In this document: piece by piece, positions 32,269 through 41,024 of the stretch | Layout of the letters: every line of letters begins with the position of its first letter | Numbering within the stretch: the first letter of the stretch is position 1 | Assembly: GCA_900543915.1 (NCBI GenBank) | Contig: UQTB01000011.1 | Location: 1 to 57,887 of the forward strand | DNA length: 57,887 bases | Direction: 5' to 3' | From: an uncultured Eubacteriales bacterium | GTDB lineage: Bacteria; Bacillota; Clostridia; Christensenellales; Borkfalkiaceae | Translations under genes and position numbers: made by a program | Notes under the pieces: generated by a model | Databases searched by the model: none | Told to the model about the DNA's origin: nothing | What the model saw: only the letters and a program-made list of their open reading frames with translations

Positions 32269-32711
32269 TATATACTCTCTACTTTTACAGTGATTTTGGC
32301 GGTTACTTCCGCTGAAATTTTAACGAATACCTGGTGCTCTCCCGCCGTCTTGATGGGAGAGGGCAGCACGATCTTTTTCTTGTCGACCGCGAGCCCTTCC
32401 GCTTCGAGCGCATCCGCGATTTCCTTGTTGGTCACGCTGCCGAAAAATTTTCCGTTTTCGCCCAGCTTGACCCTGACGAGCACCGTCCGCCCGTTCATCC
32501 GGTCGCCCAGTTCGCGGTTCAGCCGCTTCTGTTCGGCGATGTGGAAGGCGAGCGCGTCCTGCTTCATTTTGTTGTCGTTTATTTTCTGCGGCGTCGCGGC
32601 TTCCGCCAAGCCTTTTTTGATCAGAAAGTTCTGGGCGAATCCGTCTTTCGCCTCGACGAGGTCGCCCTTTTTTCCCGTTCCTTTTACATCTTTTAACAAT
32701 ATTACCTTCAT
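32268..32711 (-). CDS. rplI: 50S ribosomal protein L9
   Basis: A 147-residue ribosomal protein that binds 23S rRNA near the L1 stalk base. N-terminal domain: MKVILLKDVKGTGKKGDLVEAKDGFAQNFLIKKGLAEAAT; a long helix (about 42-75) and the C-terminal domain with GKFFGSVTNKEIADAL. Normal length. No Shine-Dalgarno site: the -10 box lies only 9 bases before the ATG, so the message seems to start at or within three bases of the start codon. In Bacillus rplI sits with dnaC and gdpP-like genes; here it is followed by a flippase-like gene. Confidence 0.95.
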   Translation of the reverse strand: MKVILLKDVKGTGKKGDLVEAKDGFAQNFLIKKGLAEAATPQKINDNKMKQDALAFHIAEQKRLNRELGDRMNGRTVLVRVKLGENGKFFGSVTNKEIADALEAEGLAVDKKKIVLPSPIKTAGEHQVFVKISAEVTAKITVKVESI

Positions 32712-32720
32712 AATGAAAGT

Positions 32721-32749
32721 ATTATATTATTTTTCCGCCGAAAAGTCAA
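32721..32749 (-). promoter_or_regulatory. promoter of rplI, apparently leaderless
   Basis: Minus strand: TTGACT (32744-32749), 17-nt spacer, TATAAT (32721-32726); only 9 bases separate it from the ATG. Confidence 0.7.
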
Positions 32750-32814
32750 TGGTTTGAATACTTTTCGGAAAAAAGCGCATAATCGTGGTATGAATGTCAA
32801 AAGGAGGCAATGGA

Positions 32815-32961
32815 ATGGAAAAGAACAATGCGATCCGCTGCGACGTACAGAAATGCTGCTATAACGCGCAGGGCTGCAATTGTACGCTGGATACCATCAA
32901 GGTAACCTGCGGCTGCAAGGAATGCACTTGCTGCGGCAGCTTCAAAGAAAAGCACGACTGA
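32815..32961 (+). CDS. small Cys-rich DUF1540-type protein
   Basis: A 48-residue protein with ten cysteines: IRCDVQKCCYNAQGCNCTLDTIKVTCGCKECTCC. Spacing of the Cys residues and the C-x-Y-N and I-x-V strands fit the DUF1540 family, likely metal binding. ATG 32815 follows AAGGAGG at 32801; an overlapping out-of-frame ATG at 32810 is ignored. Function unknown; such proteins are frequent in Clostridia and some are made during sporulation. Terminator directly downstream. Confidence 0.85.
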   Translation: MEKNNAIRCDVQKCCYNAQGCNCTLDTIKVTCGCKECTCCGSFKEKHD

Positions 32962-32964
32962 ACC

Positions 32965-32992
32965 TTTTCCCCGCCGAAAGGCGGGGAAAAAC
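32965..32992 (+). terminator. terminator of the DUF1540 gene
   Basis: Stem TTTTCCCCGCC / GGCGGGGAAAA with loop GAAA, followed by ACATTTT. Confidence 0.8.
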
Positions 32993-33003
32993 ATTTTAAA
33001 AGA

Positions 33004-33036
33004 CAAATCCCGCGCAAATCTGCGCGGGATTTGTCC
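33004..33036. terminator. second hairpin before greA
   Basis: Stem CAAATCCCGCGCA / TGCGCGGGATTTG with loop AATC. It lies 12 bases after the first terminator and may be a backup. The rest of the gap to 33203 holds only A/T tracts. Confidence 0.65.
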
Positions 33037-33203
33037 ATATATTATTCAGAGAAATAAAAATTTCGGAAAATCTTTACTACAATAGCATTATACCATATTT
33101 TTTTCGTTTGTCAACCGTTATTTGAAAAAAATTCCAAAAAATTTGTAATTTTTTCACATTAGCGCCCGTTTCGCCCGATTTTTCCGCAGATTCGCCCATA
33201 AAG

Positions 33204-33232
33204 TTGACAAACGGCGGCGGTTCGGTTATAAT
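33204..33232 (+). promoter_or_regulatory. consensus promoter of greA-lysS
   Basis: TTGACA (33204-33209), 17-nt spacer, TATAAT (33227-33232). Confidence 0.88.
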
Positions 33233-33279
33233 ATTAAAATAGCGAAAATAGGCGCAGTCTGCGCCGAACGGAGGATATC

Positions 33280-33750
33280 ATGGCGGAAGAAGTCATTTTA
33301 ACCAGAGAGGGTTTGGAAGAACTCGAGAAACGGCTGGAATATCTCAAAGTGGAAAAGCGCGCGGAGATCACCGAGCGCATCAAGGTCGCGCGCGAATTCG
33401 GGGACTTATCCGAGAACGCGGAATACGACGCGGCGAAAAACGAGCAGGCGATGATCGAGGGCGAAATCCTCGAGATCGAAGAGAAGTTGAAGCACGCCAA
33501 GGTCATCAAGGACAGCGAGATCAAGAAGGGCGTCGTCTCGATCGGCAGCAAGGTGGAGATTTTTGACGAGACGTACGGCGAGAACATGGTCTTCGAGATC
33601 GTCGGCACCACCGAGGCGGACGTGGACGCCAACCGCATCTCCAACGAATCGCCGGTGGGCAACGCGCTGCTCGGCAGAAAGGTAGGGGAACGGGTCACCG
33701 TTCAGGTGCCCGCGGGCGAATCCGTGATGGTCGTCAAGAAGATTCTGTAA
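33280..33750 (+). CDS. greA: transcription elongation factor GreA
   Basis: A 156-residue factor that reaches into the RNA polymerase secondary channel and makes backtracked complexes cleave their RNA. N-terminal coiled coil (residues 1-75: TREGLEELEKRLEYLKVEKRAEITERIKVAREFGDLSENAEYDAAKNEQ, in parts) with the Asp/Glu tip (GDLSENAEYDAA) that holds the catalytic Mg; C-terminal FKBP-like domain (FEIVGTTEADVDANRISNESPVG). GGAGG precedes the ATG. Eleven bases separate it from lysS, as in many Firmicutes. Confidence 0.97.
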   Translation: MAEEVILTREGLEELEKRLEYLKVEKRAEITERIKVAREFGDLSENAEYDAAKNEQAMIEGEILEIEEKLKHAKVIKDSEIKKGVVSIGSKVEIFDETYGENMVFEIVGTTEADVDANRISNESPVGNALLGRKVGERVTVQVPAGESVMVVKKIL

Positions 33751-33760
33751 GGGGTTTTTT

Positions 33761-35293
33761 ATGGCTGAAGAAAGAAAGAACGGGGCGAATCCGGCGCTGC
33801 CGCAGGAAGAGCCCGATTATAACGAGATCGTAAAAATCCGCCGCGAAAAGCTGGACCGCCTGATTGCGGAGGGGAAAAATCCCTATGAAAAAGTAAAGTT
33901 TCCCCGCACGCACTGTTCAGCGGACATTCTCAACCGTTACGAAGCGCTGGAAGGCCAGACGGTATCCGTCGCGGGCAGGATTTTATCCCGCCGGCTGATG
34001 GGGAAGGCCGCTTTCGCGCACATTCTGGACGGTGCGGGGCAGATTCAGCTCTATTTAAAGCTGGACGATCTGGGGGAAGCCTTCGAGGCGTTCAAAGACT
34101 ACGATATCGGCGACATCGTGGGGGCGACCGGCTTCGTGTTCAAAACGCGCACGGGAGAGACCTCCGTCCACGTGACCGCGCTGGAACTCCTCTCCAAATC
34201 CCTGCTGCCGCTCCCCGAAAAGTACCACGGGCTGACCAATCAGGATATGCGCTACCGCCAGCGGTACGTCGACCTGATCGCAAATCCGGAGGTGAAAAAG
34301 ACGTTCGTCGCGCGCTCGCGCATCATTTCCGCTATCCGCGAATATCTGGACCGCCTCGGCTATCTCGAGGTGGATACGCCGGTTCTGCATACGCTGGAGA
34401 TCGGCGCGGCGGCGCGGCCGTTCAAGACGCACCACAACGCGCTGGACATCGATATGTACCTGCGCATCGAGACGGAGCTCTATTTAAAGCGCCTGATCGT
34501 GGGCGGCTTCGACAAGGTGTACGAGGTGGGGCGGATTTTCCGCAACGAGGGAATGGATACCTCTCATAATCCCGAGTTTACCACCATCGAGATGTATCAG
34601 GCATACAGCGATTACCGCGACATGATGGATCTCATCGAGAACATGTACCGCGAGGTCGCGCGGAAAGTCTGCGGGACGGATACGGTGACCTATCAGGGCG
34701 TGGAAATTGCGATCGGCCGTCCCTGGGAGCGCCTCACCATGGCGGAGGCGGTGAAAAAATACGCCGGCGTGGACTATAACGACTGGGCGACGGACGAGGA
34801 TGCCCGCGCCTGCGCCGCCGCGCGCGGCGTAGCGGTGGACGAGGGAAAGAACGCCACCAAGGGGCATGTTCTGATCGCGTTTTTCGACGCGTTCGTGGAG
34901 GACAAGCTCATTCAGCCCACGATTATCTATGACTATCCGGTGGAAAATTCGCCGCTCGCCAAGCGCAAAAAGGACAATCCCGCGTTTACCGAGCGGTTCG
35001 AGTATTTCATCTACGCGCGGGAGATGGGGAACGCCTTTTCGGAGCTGAACGACCCCATTGACCAGCGGGAACGCTTCGTGAAGCAGGTGAACGCCAAGCG
35101 CGCGCAGGGCGCGAACGCGGAGGTGGACGAGGATTTCGTCACCGCTCTGGAATACGGCATGCCCCCGACGGGCGGCCTGGGACTGGGCGTAGACCGCCTG
35201 GTGATGCTGCTGACGGACAGTGCGTCCATCCGCGATGTCATCTTGTTCCCCACGATGAAACCGATGAAAAAACAGGATCGATATGGACAATAA
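33761..35293 (+). CDS. lysS: lysyl-tRNA synthetase, class II
   Basis: A 510-residue enzyme that charges tRNA-Lys. N-terminal OB-fold anticodon domain (about 70-160, VSVAGRILSRRLMGKAAF); catalytic core with motif 1 (YLDRLGYLEVDTPVL), motif 2 (FRNEGMDTSHNPEFTTIEMYQAY) and motif 3 (GLGLGVDRLVMLL). All class II signature residues are present. There is an unusually charged opening (MAEERKNGANPALPQEEPDYNE). It is cotranscribed with greA and overlaps the next gene by 11 bases. I see no T-box leader in front of it. Confidence 0.97.
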   Translation: MAEERKNGANPALPQEEPDYNEIVKIRREKLDRLIAEGKNPYEKVKFPRTHCSADILNRYEALEGQTVSVAGRILSRRLMGKAAFAHILDGAGQIQLYLKLDDLGEAFEAFKDYDIGDIVGATGFVFKTRTGETSVHVTALELLSKSLLPLPEKYHGLTNQDMRYRQRYVDLIANPEVKKTFVARSRIISAIREYLDRLGYLEVDTPVLHTLEIGAAARPFKTHHNALDIDMYLRIETELYLKRLIVGGFDKVYEVGRIFRNEGMDTSHNPEFTTIEMYQAYSDYRDMMDLIENMYREVARKVCGTDTVTYQGVEIAIGRPWERLTMAEAVKKYAGVDYNDWATDEDARACAAARGVAVDEGKNATKGHVLIAFFDAFVEDKLIQPTIIYDYPVENSPLAKRKKDNPAFTERFEYFIYAREMGNAFSELNDPIDQRERFVKQVNAKRAQGANAEVDEDFVTALEYGMPPTGGLGLGVDRLVMLLTDSASIRDVILFPTMKPMKKQDRYGQ

Positions 35294-36242
35294 AATTACC
35301 AAGCGCCGGCTGTCCAACATGCTGTCGTACGACTGGATCTTCATTCTGGTGGTGGTCGTCGTCGCGTGCGTGGCGTGGTCGCTGATCTATACCATGGCAG
35401 GCGTCCGGCTGTCGGCGGGGCAGACGTTCAATATTCAGTATTATTACACGGTCAGCGCGAGCAAGTCGGGCGAACTGGCGGACGACCTCGAGGAGAAAAA
35501 CGTTTTTTCCTACGACGTGATCGGCGGCGTGGGGACGGAAGCGCTGGACGAAAAGTACGGCGCGCAGATTCTGCAGGCGCGCGCGTCCACCCACGAGGGG
35601 GACGTCATGGTCATCGACAGCAAGCCGGTGAAAGACACGGTCACCGTCGACGGCAAGGAAACGGAGGTGGAAGTCAGCAATTTTATGGCGTTCGTGGACG
35701 GCTATCCCATGTACGACATGGAAGCGCTCCTTGCGGATGCGGAGAGCTATCTCGCGCGCTTTTACGACGGCGATACGCTGATCGAGAGCGAAGTGGAAGC
35801 GCATTTTAACGAGCGCATGAAAAAGGACAACCGCTACCGCAAGGAAGAGGCGAGAACAGAGGGCGTGCAGCAGGAGATCGGGCGGATTGCCCGCCTGAAA
35901 GAAGAGGCTGCCGATTTCCGCAGGCTCCTTGAAAATCACGAGGGTCTCTTCGTCACTTACGCGCGCAACACCTATCGGTATTATCTGGGGGAAGCCTCCA
36001 GGGACGACATCGGGCAGGAAAAACCGTACGGACTGAATCTCGGCTATCTCGCGCAGAACCGCGGGGACAAGGAGAGCATTTCCTCCATGTTCTGGCTGTC
36101 GGAGGATACCTCCGAATCGCCCAGCGCGGAGCACGTCGTCCTCACGCTCTACAATTACCTGGAATATCAGCCCGATCTGCAGTTTGAGGCGATCTCCTTT
36201 CTCAACTATATCGTAAGGACGTACAGCACGCTTTTGGATTAA
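35283..36242 (+). CDS. unknown membrane-anchored extracytoplasmic protein
   Basis: A 319-residue protein I do not recognise. One N-terminal membrane span (about residues 18-40, WIFILVVVVVACVAWSLIYTM), then a soluble external part. This begins beta-rich (FNIQYYYTVSASKSGELADDL, FSYDVIGGV) and continues as charged helices (EARTEGVQQEIGRIARLKEEAADFRRLLENH) with no family motif I can name. It overlaps lysS by 11 bases and precedes the decarboxylase gene by 11 bases, so it belongs to the greA-lysS transcript. It could be an envelope or secretion-linked protein; the sequence does not tell. Confidence 0.75.
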   Translation: MDNKITKRRLSNMLSYDWIFILVVVVVACVAWSLIYTMAGVRLSAGQTFNIQYYYTVSASKSGELADDLEEKNVFSYDVIGGVGTEALDEKYGAQILQARASTHEGDVMVIDSKPVKDTVTVDGKETEVEVSNFMAFVDGYPMYDMEALLADAESYLARFYDGDTLIESEVEAHFNERMKKDNRYRKEEARTEGVQQEIGRIARLKEEAADFRRLLENHEGLFVTYARNTYRYYLGEASRDDIGQEKPYGLNLGYLAQNRGDKESISSMFWLSEDTSESPSAEHVVLTLYNYLEYQPDLQFEAISFLNYIVRTYSTLLD

Positions 36243-36253
36243 GCGGGGGAATT

Positions 36254-37621
36254 ATGGATAAGCTACATCTGTTATCGGTACTGAAGGAATACGCCCGCAA
36301 GTTCCCGCATCGCTTTCACATGCCGGGGCACAAGGGAGACGCCCGCTTTACCCGCCTGTTTAAGGGCGCGCGGCTGGATATCACGGAACTGTATTTTTCG
36401 GATAACCTGCAGGATCCCACCGGCGTCATCCGCCTTGCGGAAAATGACGTCGCCGCGCGTCTGGGCGCGCAGCGGAGTTTCTTTCTGACGGACGGCTCTA
36501 CGTGCGGCATCTACGCGATGCTCTTTGCCGTGGCGCACAAGGGGAAAAAGATCATCGTCAACCGCAACGCGCACAAGAGCGTGTTCAACGCCTGCGAGGT
36601 GATGAAGATCGAACCGGTGGTGCTCAATCAGAACGTCATCGAGGGCGTGATGGTGCCTCCGTCCGCGGACGACGTGGAAAAGACGCTGGAGGAACACCCA
36701 GACGCGATCGGCGTGCTTCTGACCTATCCCGATTACTACGGCGTGGCGTTCGATCTGAAAAAGGTCGCCGAAGCGGTGAAGCGCGCGAAGAAGGTGCTTT
36801 TAATCGACGGCGCGCACGGCGGGCATTTCCGCTATGACCGCAACTGCGTCTATGCGGGCGAGTATGCGGATCTCTGGGTGGACGGCGTGCATAAGACCAT
36901 GCCGGCGCTCACGCAGGCGGCGATTCTGAACGTAGGGAACACCGCTTATCTCGAAGACGCGGAGGACAGCGTCAACCGCTTCCGCACCACCAGCCCGAGC
37001 TATCCCATCATGGCTTCCGCCGAATATGCGGAAAAGTACATGAACGAGAGCGGCAGGGAGGCTTTCATGAAGCTGCGGGAAGAACTCATCCTGATGAAGC
37101 AGCGCCTCTCCAATGCGGGCTATAAGTTTTTGCAGAACGACGATCCCTTAAAGCTGGTCGTCGATTTCAAGAGCGTGAATATCTCTCCCTACCGCGCGGA
37201 AGACTATCTGAAGTGGCACGATATCTTTATCGAGATGAACGACGGGCGGTATCTCGTGTTCATGCTCTCCCCGTATTACAACGTCAAGGAACTGCACGTG
37301 CTGGAGGGAGCGCTCTCCCGCATCGCGAAAAAGCGCTCTTTGAAAGATACTTACCGCGCCCGCGCTTTTGCGTCGAGCGGCAAGCGCAAGATCCCCTATC
37401 TGCAGGCGGTGAAGCGCGGCAGGAGCGAGCGCGTTCCCCTCGAGCAGGCGGTCGGCAGAGTCGCCGCGGCGAACGCGGGCTCCTTTCCGCCCTGCGTGCC
37501 GACGGTGATCGCGGGCGAAGAGATCACGGAGGAGATGATTTCGTTTTTAAAGTACGCCTCGGGCGCATTCGGCGTCGCGGACGGAAAGATCAAGGTCGTA
37601 AAGGAAAAGAATGAAGGGTAA
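36254..37621 (+). CDS. Orn/Lys/Arg decarboxylase-family PLP enzyme (YaaO-like)
   Basis: A 455-residue fold-I PLP enzyme. Seen: FHMPGHKGD near the N-terminus, SFFLTDGSTCGIYAML, NRNAHKSVFNACEV, LTYPDYYGVAFDL, LIDGAHGGHF and the PLP lysine in WVDGVHKTMPALTQAAIL; a C-terminal domain closes it. This matches the short Gram-positive form without the N-terminal wing domain. Likely reaction: decarboxylation of arginine, lysine or ornithine to a polyamine precursor. It stands directly upstream of tmk, as yaaO does in Bacillus, and overlaps tmk by 11 bases. Confidence 0.9.
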   Translation: MDKLHLLSVLKEYARKFPHRFHMPGHKGDARFTRLFKGARLDITELYFSDNLQDPTGVIRLAENDVAARLGAQRSFFLTDGSTCGIYAMLFAVAHKGKKIIVNRNAHKSVFNACEVMKIEPVVLNQNVIEGVMVPPSADDVEKTLEEHPDAIGVLLTYPDYYGVAFDLKKVAEAVKRAKKVLLIDGAHGGHFRYDRNCVYAGEYADLWVDGVHKTMPALTQAAILNVGNTAYLEDAEDSVNRFRTTSPSYPIMASAEYAEKYMNESGREAFMKLREELILMKQRLSNAGYKFLQNDDPLKLVVDFKSVNISPYRAEDYLKWHDIFIEMNDGRYLVFMLSPYYNVKELHVLEGALSRIAKKRSLKDTYRARAFASSGKRKIPYLQAVKRGRSERVPLEQAVGRVAAANAGSFPPCVPTVIAGEEITEEMISFLKYASGAFGVADGKIKVVKEKNEG

Positions 37622-38234
37622 ATTCGTCACGTTTGAAGGGTGCGAAGGCGCGGGGAAGTCCCGCCAGATCGCCCTGCTCGAACAACATCTGAAAAAGACG
37701 GGCGTCGATTACGTGCTGACGCGCGAACCGGGCGGTTCGCCCGTCGCCGAAGAGATCAGGCGCGTCATCCTCGCGCGGGAGAATGCGGAGATGACGGACG
37801 TCTGCGAGGCGCTCCTTTACGCCGCGGCGCGCGCACAGCACCTGCACGATACGGTGATCCCCAATCTGGAACGGGGAAAGCTGGTGATCTGCGACCGCTA
37901 TCTGGATTCCTCCTACGCGTACCAGGCGCATGCGCGCGGCCTGGGCATGGATTATGTGCGGAAGATCAACGCATTCGCTCTGCAATATCTGCCGGATACG
38001 ACGATCTTTCTGGATCTTCCGCCCGCGCTGGCATTCCGGCGCAAGGGCGGCGCCGATCAGGCGGACCGCGTCGAGCTCGCCGGGCGCGCTTTTCACGAGC
38101 GGGTCTACGAGGGCTATCTCGCGGTTCTGAAGGAAGCGCCCGGCCGCATCGTTCCCATCGACTGCAGCGGGAGCCGGGAGGAAACGCACCGCAAAATCGT
38201 CGATGCGCTCGTCGGGAGGGGAATTCTGGCATGA
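37611..38234 (+). CDS. tmk: thymidylate kinase
   Basis: A 207-residue kinase making dTDP from dTMP with ATP. P-loop FVTFEGCEGAGKSRQIALL, the DR(Y/H) motif CDRYLDSSYAYQAHARGLG, TREPGGSPVAEEIR, and the lid region FRRKGGADQADRVE. All key residues are intact. The start overlaps the upstream decarboxylase; the stop overlaps holB (ATGA). Confidence 0.96.
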   Translation: MKGKFVTFEGCEGAGKSRQIALLEQHLKKTGVDYVLTREPGGSPVAEEIRRVILARENAEMTDVCEALLYAAARAQHLHDTVIPNLERGKLVICDRYLDSSYAYQAHARGLGMDYVRKINAFALQYLPDTTIFLDLPPALAFRRKGGADQADRVELAGRAFHERVYEGYLAVLKEAPGRIVPIDCSGSREETHRKIVDALVGRGILA

Positions 38235-39208
38235 TCTACGAATCGCTCGTGAAAAACACCGCCGCATATAAGATCGCGGCGCGGGACAAGGCCGCGGGGA
38301 GGCTCTCCCACGCCTATCTCGTCGTCTGTCAGGACGGGCTGTATTTGCGGCGGTATCTCGATCTGTTCGCCGCCCTTTTGCTCTGCCCCGCAAACGGATG
38401 CGGAACCTGCCGCATCTGCTCGCTCGTCGGGCGGGAAAAATATGCGGATATGACCGTATTTCCTGCGGAAGAAGGGGATAAAATCAAGACGGAAGACATC
38501 GACTTTCTGGTGGAGGACAGCTATATCAAGCCCTTTGAAGGGGATAAAAAGTTGTACGTGCTGGCGGGGGCGGAGAACATGACGCCCGCGGCGCAGAACA
38601 AACTGCTGAAGACGCTGGAAGAGCCGCCCGCCAACGTCCACATTCTCATGGGGGCGGTGTCCGAATACGGGCTGCTGCCGACGGTGAAGTCGCGCGTCCG
38701 GAAGCTGGAGATCCCGGCGTTTCCGGATGAGGCGCTTCTTTCGGCGATGGAAGGGGATTTCCCCGACCGGGAAAAGCTGACGGCCGCCGTTATGAACGGG
38801 GACGGCACGCTCGGCAGGGCGGAGACGCTGTACGGCGACCAAAAGCTCGCCGAAGTGACCGATCTGGCAGTGCGCATCGTCACGGAAATGGACTCGAGCG
38901 CGGACGTTCTGACCTTTTCCGGACTGGTCGCAAAGGAATCGCTCGCCGATCTGATGTCCGTTTTGCAGCTTACGTACCGCGACCTGATCGCGGCGGCGGA
39001 GGGGCGGGAGGATCTTGTGCAGAACAAAGCCGTGTTCGCCCGCACGAAAGGGGCGCTCGGGCGCTATCCGAAGGGCGCGCTTTATCACGCGTCCGAAGCG
39101 ATTACCGAGGCGTACGTGCGTAAAAATTTCAACGCGCAGGACAATATGCTGGCCGAATGGCTGTTATTTCAGATTTTGGAAGGAAAATATAAATGGCAAA
39201 GATTGTAG
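38231..39208 (+). CDS. holB: DNA polymerase III delta-prime subunit
   Basis: A 325-residue clamp-loader subunit. The start at 38231 is the ATG overlapping the tmk stop. AAA+ features: GRLSHAYLVV (where the P-loop would be; here it is degenerate, QDGLYLRRYLD), a four-Cys zinc module (LCPANGCGTCRICSLV), ENMTPAAQNKLLKTLEEPPANVHILM and the SRV form of the sensor motif (LLPTVKSRVRKL). Loss of the P-loop lysine agrees with delta-prime's non-ATPase role. Sixteen bases overlap with ricT. Confidence 0.9.
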   Translation: MIYESLVKNTAAYKIAARDKAAGRLSHAYLVVCQDGLYLRRYLDLFAALLLCPANGCGTCRICSLVGREKYADMTVFPAEEGDKIKTEDIDFLVEDSYIKPFEGDKKLYVLAGAENMTPAAQNKLLKTLEEPPANVHILMGAVSEYGLLPTVKSRVRKLEIPAFPDEALLSAMEGDFPDREKLTAAVMNGDGTLGRAETLYGDQKLAEVTDLAVRIVTEMDSSADVLTFSGLVAKESLADLMSVLQLTYRDLIAAAEGREDLVQNKAVFARTKGALGRYPKGALYHASEAITEAYVRKNFNAQDNMLAEWLLFQILEGKYKWQRL

Positions 39209-40065
39209 GAGTCAAATTCAAAAACACCGCGAAGGTCTACTACTTCGCCCCATCGGACGGCTCGTACGAGCCGGGTTCGGGCGTGGTCGTGGAGACCGCG
39301 CGGGGCATGGAATACGGAACGGTCGCGTTCGGCGTGAAAGAAGTGCCGGACGAGGAGGTCGTTCAGCCCTTAAAGCCCATCGTGCGCAAAGCGACGCGGC
39401 GGGATGAGGAAAACGTAAAGAGAAACGAGGAGCGCACGCCGGAGGCGATGAAGATCGCCGCCGAAAAAATCGCCAGGCACGGGCTGAAAATGAAACTCGT
39501 CGGATGCGAGTTTACGTTCGACGGGAAAAAGGTGGTGTTTTATTTTACGGCGGACGGCAGGGTGGATTTCCGGGAGCTGGTCAAGGATCTGGCTTCCTCC
39601 TTCCACATCCGCATCGAGCTGCGCCAGGTGGGCATCCGCGACGAAACCAAACTGCTGGGCGGCATTGCGCCCTGCGGGCGGGCGTGCTGCTGTTCGGGAT
39701 GTATGTCCGATTTCAAAAAGGTTTCCATCAAGATGGCGAAGACGCAGGGGCTTTCCCTGAATCCGTCCAAGATCAGCGGCCTCTGCGGACGGCTGATGTG
39801 CTGTCTGGAATACGAAAACTACTATTACAGCGACGCGTTTAAGAAGGTGCCCAAGGTCGGGAGCACGGTGGAAACGCCGGACGGCAAGGGGACGGTCGTC
39901 TCCAACAACATGCTCACGATGGTCGTCAAGGTGAAGATTGTTGGGAGCGACGGGCAGGAAGTGTACAAGGACTTCCCGCTTTCGGACGTGAAATTCCGGC
40001 GGGGGAACGCCCCGGAACGGGAAAAAGAGGAAATTCCCGCGGATCTGAAAGAAATTTTGGATTAA
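39193..40065 (+). CDS. ricT: PSP1-domain protein RicT (YaaT)
   Basis: A 290-residue PSP1 protein. In Bacillus RicT forms the Y-complex with RicA and RicF, holds iron-sulfur clusters and helps RNase Y process certain messages; it affects sporulation and competence. Seen: FKNTAKVYYFAPSDG, GMEYGTV, the central VGCEFTFDGKKVVFYFTADGRVDFRELV, and the cysteine cluster LLGGIAPCGRACCCSGCM with SGLCGRLMCCLEYE. It overlaps holB by 16 bases. YaaQ and YaaR, which sit between tmk and holB in Bacillus, are absent here. Confidence 0.93.
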   Translation: MAKIVGVKFKNTAKVYYFAPSDGSYEPGSGVVVETARGMEYGTVAFGVKEVPDEEVVQPLKPIVRKATRRDEENVKRNEERTPEAMKIAAEKIARHGLKMKLVGCEFTFDGKKVVFYFTADGRVDFRELVKDLASSFHIRIELRQVGIRDETKLLGGIAPCGRACCCSGCMSDFKKVSIKMAKTQGLSLNPSKISGLCGRLMCCLEYENYYYSDAFKKVPKVGSTVETPDGKGTVVSNNMLTMVVKVKIVGSDGQEVYKDFPLSDVKFRRGNAPEREKEEIPADLKEILD

Positions 40066-40070
40066 AACCC

Positions 40071-40099
40071 TTAACAAATCCGAAATTTTATGTTAGAAT
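40071..40099 (+). promoter_or_regulatory. promoter of the ferredoxin gene
   Basis: TTAACA (40071-40076), 17-nt spacer, TAGAAT (40094-40099), just after the ricT stop. Confidence 0.65.
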
Positions 40100-40130
40100 A
40101 AAAGAAGTAATTTAAGTGGAGGAAATCATT

Positions 40131-40301
40131 ATGGCTTACAAGATCAGCGATGCCTGCATTATGTGCGGCGCTTGTGCGGACACCTGCCCCGTCGGCGCGA
40201 TCAGCGAAGGGGATACGCAGTACGTGATCGATGCGGATACCTGCATTTCCTGCGGTTCCTGCGCGGCGGGCTGCCCCGTCGAAGCGATTTCGGAAGAGTA
40301 A
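40131..40301 (+). CDS. 2[4Fe-4S] ferredoxin
   Basis: A 56-residue clostridial-type ferredoxin. Two CxxCxxCxxxCP cluster motifs: CIMCGACADTCP and CISCGSCAAGCP. ATG 40131 follows GTGGAGG. Cytoplasmic low-potential electron carrier, typical of anaerobes. It has its own promoter and terminator inside the ricT-trmN stretch, so it is probably expressed independently and highly. Confidence 0.95.
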   Translation: MAYKISDACIMCGACADTCPVGAISEGDTQYVIDADTCISCGSCAAGCPVEAISEE

Positions 40302-40315
40302 TTGACGGAAAGTCA

Positions 40316-40348
40316 AAGCGCACCGCGTCGCGGCGCGCTTTTTTTTAT
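40316..40348 (+). terminator. terminator of the ferredoxin gene
   Basis: Stem AAAGCGC-A-CCGC / GCGG-C-GCGCTTT followed by T8. The trmN-like ATG lies four bases after the tract. Confidence 0.85.
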
Positions 40349-40351
40349 CGC

Positions 40352-41014
40352 ATGATTACGCGGGAATATCTGGACGGAACGCACTTTATCTATCAGGACG
40401 ACGCGCTCTACCGCTTCACTTCGGACGCGGTTCTTTTGTCGCGCTTTGCCGGCGCGAAAAAGGGGGATATCGCGGCGGATTTCTGCGCGGGCGCGGGGAT
40501 CGTGGGGATGAATTTATTTCTGCTGCACCCGGAGATCGCGCACGTCACCCTGGTGGAGCTGCAGCCCGAACTCGCCGCGCTCGCCGCAAGGTCGGTGAAG
40601 GAGAACGGCTTTTCCGATCGGTTTACGGTCGAGAACCGCCGCGTGCAGGACTTTTCGAGGGGAGAATTTGCGGGGAGGTTTTCCCTCATCACCGCCAACC
40701 CTCCTTACTGCGAACGGCAGAGGGGCTTTGTCAGCGAGCGGGATTCGGACGCGCTCGCGCGCTGGGAGATCGCGCTGACGCTCCCCGAGCTCGTGGAGAG
40801 CGCCGCCAACGCCCTCCGGTTCGGCGGGCGCTTCGCGCTCGCGCACCGGGCGGACCGACTGACGGACGTGCTGACGGAAATGAGAAAAAACCGCGTCGAG
40901 CCCAAGCGCCTCATGCTGCTGACGGGCGGGCGGAAAAAAGAGAGCTATCTCGTGCTGATCGAAGGCGTCAAGGGCGGAAAGCCCGGGCTTTCGGTGACGA
41001 ACGAGCGGAACTGA
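40352..41014 (+). CDS. TrmN6-type tRNA adenine methyltransferase
   Basis: A 220-residue SAM-dependent methyltransferase of the YfiC/TrmN6 kind (N6 of A37 in tRNA-Val). Starting at ATG 40352, right after the ferredoxin terminator. Seen: YRFTSDAVLLSRFA, DIAADFCAGAGIVGMNL (SAM-binding motif I), VTLVELQPELAALA, and the adenine methylase motif LITANPPYCERQ (NPPY). In Bacillus the homologue (yabB/trmN) sits at the same place, upstream of rsmI. Confidence 0.9.
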   Translation: MITREYLDGTHFIYQDDALYRFTSDAVLLSRFAGAKKGDIAADFCAGAGIVGMNLFLLHPEIAHVTLVELQPELAALAARSVKENGFSDRFTVENRRVQDFSRGEFAGRFSLITANPPYCERQRGFVSERDSDALARWEIALTLPELVESAANALRFGGRFALAHRADRLTDVLTEMRKNRVEPKRLMLLTGGRKKESYLVLIEGVKGGKPGLSVTNERN

Positions 41015-41024
41015 AAGGAGAATT

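Noticed and set aside
32268..32281. TATACTCTCT near the end of rplI resembles the core of the two small RNAs
   Set aside because: It is the minus-strand coding end of L9 (Val-Glu-Ser-Ile stop) with no promoter, operator or hairpins around it; chance match.
33700..33765. A T-box leader controlling lysS
   Set aside because: Only 10 bases separate greA from lysS; there is no room and no specifier structure.
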